Below are positions 56,590-64,000 of a stretch of DNA of 64,000 bases, one piece after another. Source of the DNA: Coffea arabica (lineage: Eukaryota > Streptophyta > Magnoliopsida > Gentianales > Rubiaceae); the NCBI RefSeq assembly GCF_036785885.1, contig NC_092323.1, forward strand, positions 10,858,501-10,922,500, written 5' to 3'. A program made the translations under genes and the position numbers. The notes under the pieces are model-generated. The model had not been told where the DNA came from. It worked only from the letters and a program-made list of their open reading frames with translations, and made no database searches. Numbering within the stretch: the first letter of the stretch is position 1; each line of letters begins with the position of its first letter.

Positions 56590-58218
56590 ATCTTCATGGT
56601 AGTAGATTTCACTTAAATCTATTTAGGATGCAAGTAACTGCATCCAACTGTATTGTTCCAATCCAATGAAAACGACGTTGTTTACTTTTCGGGATATCTT
56701 TTCAATATCAACTAATATTCTTCCGGGTGCAATCTGATGCCTGAAAGATCTTGAGCTGAATTCATTATTGGTTATTCTAATTTATGCATGAATGAATTTT
56801 CGACCAGTTGTTCCGATGACCTGAACTCTGTTTATGTAGTAGACAAGATTCTTTTGACTGATTCTATATGGATTACTAGTAAAAACCTATCGTCTTTCCA
56901 TCTGGGTCTACAGCATCATTCCCTCTCTTCAATTTTTCTTTTTAATGGCGCGATTACCAAACATATTTCTATTTATTTATAGTTGTTTAAACGTAATGGT
57001 ATGAGTTGTTTAAAAGTTCACATCAGTAAACGTAACAGTGTGAGTTGTTTAAAAGTTTGACATTAGTATCTAAAAAATAGGGTCAATTACATCTACTCCC
57101 TTGAAGTTATCCAAACTATAAATTAAGCTCTCAGATTTAGGCAAACTACAGAAAGGGGATTTGGGGCAGGAAAGGTTGATGGTCAAGATTTGGTCAAAAA
57201 AATATAAGATTCTGATTTTATTTTATACATTATTTTTCACATCACGTGCGAAACTCACAAAATTTTATTATATAATTACATGTTGTGCAAAATGAATTAT
57301 ATCATGTGCAAACTAAGTTACATCTTATGTAAAATATATAAAATCGATTCGATCGGTTTCTCCGTTGACTGTCCCGTTCCAAATCCACCTCAATCTCCTG
57401 ACTTCATAAAAAATACACCCTTGCAATTAGGCATGGGACGATAACTTCCCAACTTCAATAATATCAGGAACAATTTTAAATCTCAAACCCTAAACTACCC
57501 CTAAAATCCTAACTCTTTTTTTTCCCTCGCCCGATAAACATAACAGTGGACAAGCCTCATCTATCAATATTATATACCGTCTTTACAGACTACAGTGGAC
57601 ACTTTTTTTGCTAGATTTGCCATTAGTTTGGTCTGGATGACATAAGTGCAAGGGAGGAAAATATAATTTGACCAAACTATAAGGCCTATCTCTTAGTTAA
57701 GCTAAATCCGAGGGGAGGTAAATGCAATTAATCCCAAAAGATAAGGGGTAAATAACTAAATATTCCTCATTTTAAACTTCCAACAAAAAATTTGCATCCG
57801 TGACCAAAAATTCACAGTGTTTTTGAAATAGAATTTTGCGATACAAAATTATTTCTTAAAAAAAAAAAACCCATGGCACAACTACTTTTTTTTTTACTTT
57901 TTTTTTTTTTGCCCTTTTCTGCTGCCATTTTGCCTTCAATAGTCATGGTCGGTGGGGAAGAACACAAATCAAAATTGTTCGGTCTAACTAATGTCCCCAC
58001 AACTCTCACTCAACTCATTAGCCCTCTCACCCGAGCAGCTTTTCGATTAAAAAGTCATAGATTATTTAAGCCCAAAAAGATTCGAAACTCTACCCTCCCT
58101 CTTTTCTGTTCTTATCGTCGTCTTCCTTCAAGCTTCACAAGCTTGCCTAATCAAAATTCCATTTCTACGAGACCTTTTAGCTTACCGCGCCACCTCCAAA
58201 ACGTCCATCTTCTCCGCC
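56590..58218. other. Intergenic region between the PAO and RABF2 genes
   Basis: Holds the PAO 3' UTR, a non-autonomous element (57080-57735) and the RABF2 upstream region. No other gene is seen. Confidence 0.4.
57080..57735. mobile_element. Non-autonomous DNA element, Mutator-like size
   Basis: The ends are imperfect inverted repeats (GGGTCAATTACATCTACTCCC and GGGATTAATTGCATTTACC). Flanks TAAAAAATA and AAAAGATAA could be a decayed 9 bp duplication. 656 bp, no coding capacity. Confidence 0.45.
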
Positions 58219-61200
58219 ATGGCAACCACCGCTCACAATAATCTCAATGCCAAACTCGTAAGCCTAATACCCAAATATTCCATTTCCATAGTTTATAACC
58301 GATTTCTTTCTTCTCACTATTTGTTTGAAAATTTTTGGCAGGTTTTGTTAGGGGATATGGGAGCTGGTAAATCGAGCCTAGTCTTACGCTTTGTAAAGGG
58401 CCAATTCCTCGAATTTCAAGTAAGTGGTAGTCGTATTTTATACTTTCTTAACCTAATTAAGCCAGATGATGGAGGATTAGATGATTGGAGAATTAATTAT
58501 ATAGGAATCGACGATCGGAGCGGCGTTTTTCTCGCAAACGGTGTCGGTGAACAATTCGACGGTGAAGTTCGAGATCTGGGACACTGCTGGCCAAGAGCGC
58601 TACCACAGCTTGGCCCCCATGTACTACAGGGGCGCTGCTGCTGCTATTATTGTCTATGACATTACTAACACGGTACTGTATACCTTTTATTTTTTTCTTT
58701 CCGGTGCGTGCGTGATTAGCCATGCATGCATTTAGGCTGTATACAAAGATAGTAATTCTGTATTTGGTTCTTGAATCTCGAGCATTTGATTTAATTGAGG
58801 CTGTATTTGGTTTTCTATCATAACTGGAATCGGAATTTGAGTTGTATGATGTTGTAATGAAACCATGTTTTTATAAGATTCCATGTACGTTTCCGTTGGA
58901 ATGTTGGTATTTTATCGGACTTTTATGACAAGAAACTTGGTATAAATGCTTAATATACGATTAAATTGAGGCTGTGTTTGGTTCTCTATTAGAAATGAAA
59001 TCGTATAATATTCATGCAAGCTACATTTTCATGGGATAATTTGCCAGTTTCAATTCTGATGAAAAATCAAACACAGCTTCAGCGATAAAGGAGCTTCAAG
59101 AATTGAGCTCACTTGAAGCAGCTCACTGAGGAGATGCTAATTTTGAACTCACAATACTGGCTGTAGTTGATAATCTCCTTTATTTTTTAAGTTGAGCATC
59201 CTGAACTTGTTTGAATTTTGTGCATAGAGATCGTCGCGAGCATTGTAGACATTTTGCCAGCAAGCTGTTTAGTGTACTCCTTTTTGGTTGTGAAAGCACT
59301 AATTCATCTTTGATAGCTATTGTCATATGAGTTTAGAGTTGCAATCAAATGAATTATGATTACCGGCTTTTCCTGGTGGGTTTTTTTAGGTGAATGTATG
59401 TGACTACCACATGGTTTGACTGTGGTTACCTTTATGTGACTTTTTTGGAGCTCTTGGCTTGACAGGATTCATTTGCACGGGCTAAGAAGTGGGTGCAAGA
59501 ACTTCAGAAGCAAGGTGCCCAACATTAACCCTCTTTACTCCTTAACTAGAACATTTAAGAAAAGAACAGATATATGCTTTGATTACAGGAGAGGTCGATA
59601 AAAAGAAGATGAATTTAATCAGTCAAGTTATTTTCATCCAACGGAATAATATCTTCCTTGTATAAGGATAGGCCTTTGAAAGTTCTAGTTTGCAGTGACT
59701 TGATCATCTTGATTTTGTTGTTGTTTTGCAGGTAATCCGAACCTCGTTATGGCGCTTGCCGGAAATAAAGCTGATATGGAAGATAAGAGGAATGTGACTG
59801 CAGAAGTAAGTACAATCTTGTCTTGCCAAAAAATAAGAAGTACTATCTTTTCATAGATTGTGGTTGGTCGTGCCTTCTTTACTGATTTCTTTTCTGTGAC
59901 TATTTTTTCAAGTTAATATCTAGTTGGTCACTACATTCATGCATCCACTATCATAGTTCCGCTATTTTCTTAATGATATTTACTTCGCACTGCAAGCATA
60001 GAGTAGACAAAATAGTGATATTTCGTCCTACATGTTGCTCATGATCCTTCAGAAATAGAGAACCTATCATCTGTGAATTTACAAATTGAAGTGTGGAAGA
60101 TAACACAATCAAACAACATTGAACGATTTTGGAGGGGAAATATGAAGCTGATTCTTTAACTGAATGCTATGGACCAGGAAGTTACCCACATTATTAGATA
60201 CACTGCCCATGACATATCCATTAAAATCTTAGGGAAAAAGAACCACGTCATCACTGTGCTATGGACCAGGAAATTACCCACATTATTAGATACATTGCCA
60301 ATGACATATCCATTAACATCTTCGGGAAAAAGAACCACGTCATTGCTATGTTAGATAGATGAGAAGAAGTTTGTTGGGTTGTTAATTGGATGCATGTTTA
60401 GGCTTTTGATCTCCTTGTTCAAAAGAAGAGGATGGGAGTCGATACAATCCTATAAATACATCAGGAACCCTTTTTGATTTGCTCCCCCAATCTACAATTG
60501 GTGAAGTGCAAAATCTGTAGTGAAGACGAGGACTGTAAGGTCACCATGGAGACATAATGCTGAGAAACATTAGTTGTACCTTTTTTTTTCTTTTATAGGA
60601 TTCATATACTTCTCTGAATGATTCAAGCATATCTGGTCTTTGCTTAGTTATCTTTGTCCACGTTTTATGTGGACCGTTACTGCTTGCAACCTTGAACTTG
60701 TTGGAGGCTGTGACAGCATCACATGTGGCAGTTTGAAACAATTATATCATTTTACATAAATGTACAAGATCCGTATATGCGATCTTCTCTATGTTGATTG
60801 GTTATTAAATTTAGGTTTTGGATGCATCCTTTTTTTTAGGCTTGACCTATTGCTTTTAGTCCTTTCTGGGGCTGGATTGAGATATACTCTCATCCCATTC
60901 ACATTTTATCTAGGTGAATGTCCTTTGTTTCACTATATGTCTGATTAATTCCAATATCCAATAATAATCTATATTGTTATAATGTCTGGTTCTCTTCTGG
61001 CTTTTAAGTCTATTTTTTTTAATGTAGTATGTTTACCTCTCCCTTGCGGATCATTTTACAGGAAGCACGCGTATATGCAGAGGAAAATGGTCTTTTTTTC
61101 ATGGAAACCTCTGCTAAAACTGCTATCAATGTTAATGATATTTTCTACGAGATAGGTTTGTTCCTTCGTTCTTTTTTTTTTTTAATTGTCTAATTTGTTT

Positions 61201-61421
61201 CTTTCTCTGGAGTTGGATTTAGTTTTCTATTGGCATTCTTGATTTTTCTTTACTTGTTTTAATTATGAGGAAATTATAAGGCAACTTACATTTAAGTGGA
61301 TTTGTTGTTGGTCTGTGCAGCAAGGAGGTTACCAAGAGCTCAACCTGCTCAAACCCCTGCAGGGATGGTTCTTGTTGACAGACAAGGAGAAGGGTCCCGA
61401 GCTGCAACATGCTGTGCTTAA
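58219..61421 (+). CDS. RABF2: RABF2-type RAB5 small GTPase (ARA7/RHA1-like)
   Basis: Seven exons: 58219-58257, 58342-58419, 58505-58672, 59466-59514, 59732-59805, 61062-61155, 61321-61421. They give 200 residues, the length of Arabidopsis RABF2a/b. Motifs: P-loop GDMGAGKSS (about 17-25), switch I with [28 protein letters not shown] (G3 and switch II), GNKAD (G4), ETSAK (G5), and C-terminal CC in AATCCA for geranylgeranylation. Canonical plant RAB5 acts on multivesicular endosomes and in vacuolar transport. The C-terminal dicysteine marks RABF2 rather than the N-acylated RABF1/ARA6. Each splice restores the family sequence with no break. Intron 5 is long (1256 bp) and holds a 92 bp tandem repeat. 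It needs a Rab escort protein for prenylation, and a broken copy of one lies about 48 kb upstream; chance linkage is assumed. Confidence 0.95.
58797..59080. repeat. MITE-like hairpin in RABF2 intron 3
   Basis: GAGGCTGTATTTGGTTTTCTAT occurs at 58797 and again in near-identical form at 58968 (GAGGCTGTGTTTGGTTCTCTAT), and the right end (59046-59080) is its inverted copy (GAAGCTGTGTTTGATTTTTCAT). A foldback of about 113 bp with a duplicated left arm. Confidence 0.55.
60166..60347. repeat. 92 bp tandem duplication in RABF2 intron 5
   Basis: Two units starting GCTATGGACCAGGAA at 60166 and 60258, about 92% alike by eye, each with CCCACATTATTAGATACA and AAGAACCACGTCAT. Confidence 0.85.
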
Positions 61422-62359
61422 GAGTGTTGTGATATGTTCCTTTGACCTCAGATGTATTTGTTTCTTAACCTTGTTTATGTATATTTGTAAGGAAGTTATA
61501 TGATACCATTACCTTATCCTTCATGTAACACAATTGAGTGCATTCCTCATTCCAATTGAGGGGGAGTAGTTTCTGTGGAGCATGTAAAAGATATCATTGA
61601 TTTAGAGCAAAAATTCGAAGGCCTTTCTAAAGGAAGCATTGTGATTGAGTAGAAAGTTCCCCTGGATCAATCTTTTTGATTTTCGGTTTTTGTTGGATGA
61701 TTAACTTTGTCACCCTTTATCTGTTGAAGTAATATTCCAGCCTGCAGTTTTAACATTTTCTTTTACGTGGATCACTCTTGTTGAAATTTGCGAGAAATCA
61801 ACTAGATTGGGACAAATAAATATGCTATGGCGTTCTTGTACTTTCTTTAATTTGTTCGAGTTTGCATCTGTATCTGATTATTTGTGGCTGCTTGAGGGCC
61901 GTATTCTCCATGGTTTGGTAATCACGCCTCTTCATTCATTATAGCTTATCGAACCTCAGATGTATATTACTCATGGGGTGTAACTTAACGGGTGGGGTGC
62001 TGCACTGATTACTGGCAAGAAAATCATGAAGGGGCACCTTTGTCCTAAAATCAGTACTGCTGCTGCTGCCTGAAATTATTTCACTGCATGATTGCTGTAG
62101 TGATAGATTTCATTTTTACTGGATTTACCAGTTTGTAGCAGGAATTCTGATTTTTCAATCTCCGGTAGAAAATTTCGAGAACTATTGGAGGTTATGTGAT
62201 CAAAAGGATCAAGGACATGGGTGAATATTTTGTCTAACTTGTAAATGAGTAACCTGTGCCGGTGCCACTCTGCAAAAGCATCTATTTTGGATCCAAGTTT
62301 CTCCTGGCTCCAATTTTATTGGAGGTCCTTGAAGAGACCGGATTTGAATTTCCCTTCTA
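61422..62359. other. 3' UTR of RABF2 and intergenic sequence
   Basis: No further gene was recognised. Confidence 0.35.
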
Positions 62360-62516
62360 TTTTTTTTTTGGGTCTACAACAGCAACTATTTGACCTAGAG
62401 AGGCACAAAGCAATAAGCTTCTTTTGTAATGCACTAGGCAGCGGGATTTAAATCCCCAACCTAATGCACGAGAGAGTTTTAAAGGAGCCCTCCTAGGCAT
62501 TGGACCAAGATCGAAT
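62360..62516 (-). mobile_element. tRNA-derived SINE (second family)
   Basis: On the minus strand: TTGGTCCAATGCCTAGGAGG as head, degenerate box B GGGGATTTAAATCCC, and a tail of about 9 A. The target duplication is not clear. The body differs from the SINEs at 48487 and 50536. Confidence 0.5.
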
Positions 62517-63424
62517 GATTGTAATTTGATTTCGTACATGATGGTTTCTTTTGCTAGATGGGCGAACGCACCCGTCACTCCGTTTTAGGTCCATACAACA
62601 AATATCCAGCCTCTGAACCAAACAGTAACATAATGGGACTTTGGGGGGGCCTCTTGAGCTTTGTACCACCAATTTCTAGCCAGAAATCTTTGCAGTATGT
62701 TTGCCCACTCAAGGCCCTCGTACGGTACTAAAAGTCGTGTTGCACATCATTCTCCACACACTCTGATTGAACTGTATTCGGCAATTGCAGGATAAATATC
62801 TTTTGTTAGTTCTTGTTGACATCCAGCATGCCGCCTGTTTGTTTCAGATATCATCGTCGGGCCCCTGAGCTTTATTCTCGATAACAGTTGGGAGGCACAG
62901 ATTTTTGAAGGTTGCCCACTAAGCGAAAGTTTACATATGTAAAGCAAGATCCACATCCCTTCCTTTTTTTTTTCTTTTTTTTTAAGGCAAAAATTTTTAC
63001 CACAAAAACTCAATTTGTTAACTTTAAAGATGTGATTTATGGACTGCTACAAGGTTTTGATTCGATCAGTCGCTTTTGCAGATTGCAACACTGGTGCCTC
63101 TCTTTCGACAGTAGATAGCACTAATTTAATTGAATGGTGAATGGTGAATGGTGCTACCTGCAAATATTTCTGAGATCAACAATTTTTTGATCTTCTATCA
63201 ACCAAGTTAATAATTTAACTACTACTTCTAAGTTCTAACAACCCATCTAGGCCTGATCTTCCATATCAACAAGGTCGTCCTGATGACTCGAGAATTGCTT
63301 ACCCGTCCATCTAGCCCACTGCAACCCTCAATTATTTGGACTGTAGCTAACAAATCCTTGCTTGATTGTCGATTGATGGCAACCAACTCTTTGTCCCCTC
63401 CAAAAAAAAAAGGGACAAAATTGG
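62517..63424. other. Gene-free intergenic region
   Basis: Only short frames without motifs are seen. Confidence 0.35.
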
Positions 63425-63995
63425 TGTTATGGTACAGAAACCAGAGAAGCCAGGGCTTTGCAGGAATCAGAAGGGAACAAGCTCAAACTAAGAAATCAAT
63501 TATCAATGAATCAATAAAAGTGAACGAATTGAACTCCAACTTTCATTAATTGGATCTGGAAACAAATTACAAGAACAGAAATAATGGATTTAGCTAAGAA
63601 GGGGAAAGATTGAAGGAAAGTTTGAGAGGGAAAAATGAGGATTGATCCTCAAGTTAATTCAGACGAATCTGAGAGAATAATTCCTAAAAGCTACCAGAAT
63701 AGAGCAGACAAGCCTGCTTTTATTGTTAACAGACCCTAACAGAATACTAGCTAGACTAATAAGAGTAAGACACGTGTCCAAAGCATCTGCTAGTTGCCGC
63801 GCGTTTTGAATTTCTGTTGGAGTAGTTGAATCCCAGGAAAGGCGTGATTCTCTGATCACGCCTTTGATGACCTTCAGGCCCAGTGATCACGTCTTCCTCT
63901 GCTGACCTTCACGCCTCCATTGCTTCTGCTACCTAGTTCCTGCTTCTGTGTCCTTGGATAAACCCCCATTTCATTACAATACCTCCCCCCCATAA
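63425..63995 (-). mobile_element. LTR of a retrotransposon running off the window (fossil)
   Basis: A TG...CA-bounded block (63425-63978) has on its right a purine tract when read on the minus strand (63979-63995), as expected for a 3' LTR preceded by the polypurine tract. The rest of the element would lie beyond the right edge. Family and age cannot be told from one LTR. Confidence 0.45.
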
Positions 63996-64000
63996 AAAAC

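Noticed and set aside
7250-61421. REP and RABF2 as a Rab-trafficking gene cluster
   Set aside because: They are about 48 kb apart with unrelated genes between, and the REP copy is broken; coincidence is the simpler reading.

Overview
The window is nuclear DNA from a flowering plant, almost certainly a core eudicot. Genes are split by many short AT-rich introns with GT-AG (twice GC-AG) borders, intergenic DNA is AT-rich and loaded with MITEs, SINEs and microsatellites, and the proteins are plant-specific types (L-type lectin receptor kinase, OXS3-like protein, peroxisomal polyamine oxidase, canonical plant RAB5, two-domain DJ-1). An asterid is plausible but the sequence alone does not settle it. 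All exon models were built by eye from splice signals and reading-frame continuity.

Left part (1-20 kb): a complete nine-exon SEN1/UPF1-type SF1B helicase gene (+, 482-5910) is followed by degenerate duplicates of its 3' end. A convergent Rab escort protein gene (-, about 7250-10648) is recognisable over seven exons but has two in-frame stops and no last exon, so it is called a pseudogene. An L-type lectin receptor kinase (+, 12233-14167) is intact except for one TGA in the kinase catalytic loop. A complete eight-exon CTNNBL1-like splicing-factor gene (-, 16009-19785) comes next.

Middle (20-27.4 kb): a 6.1 kb Mutator-like transposon (20060-26173) has about 280 bp terminal inverted repeats with only three mismatches and a perfect 9 bp target duplication. 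It carries two convergent, apparently intact genes: a 1086-residue MuDR-type transposase starting near the right repeat, and a 216-residue GRF zinc-finger/coiled-coil/membrane protein whose start codon lies inside the left repeat. This is the most interesting object here. A tRNA-Ser(AGA) follows.

Right part (27.4-64 kb): a complete DJ-1 homolog D gene (+, 29574-32425), an OXIDATIVE STRESS 3-like gene (+, 40307-41192), a peroxisomal PAO gene (+, 52871-56589, C-terminal SRM) and a RABF2/RAB5 gene (+, 58219-61421). They are separated by long gene-poor stretches holding a hAT-type element with 8 bp target duplication, nested SINEs, a poly(A) retroposon with 15 bp duplication, MITEs and simple repeats. 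The right edge enters an LTR element.

The host genes show no operon-like logic. DJ-1D, OXS3 and PAO all touch oxidative or carbonyl stress, and REP and RABF2 both belong to Rab trafficking, but plant gene neighbours are usually unrelated and no functional cluster is claimed.
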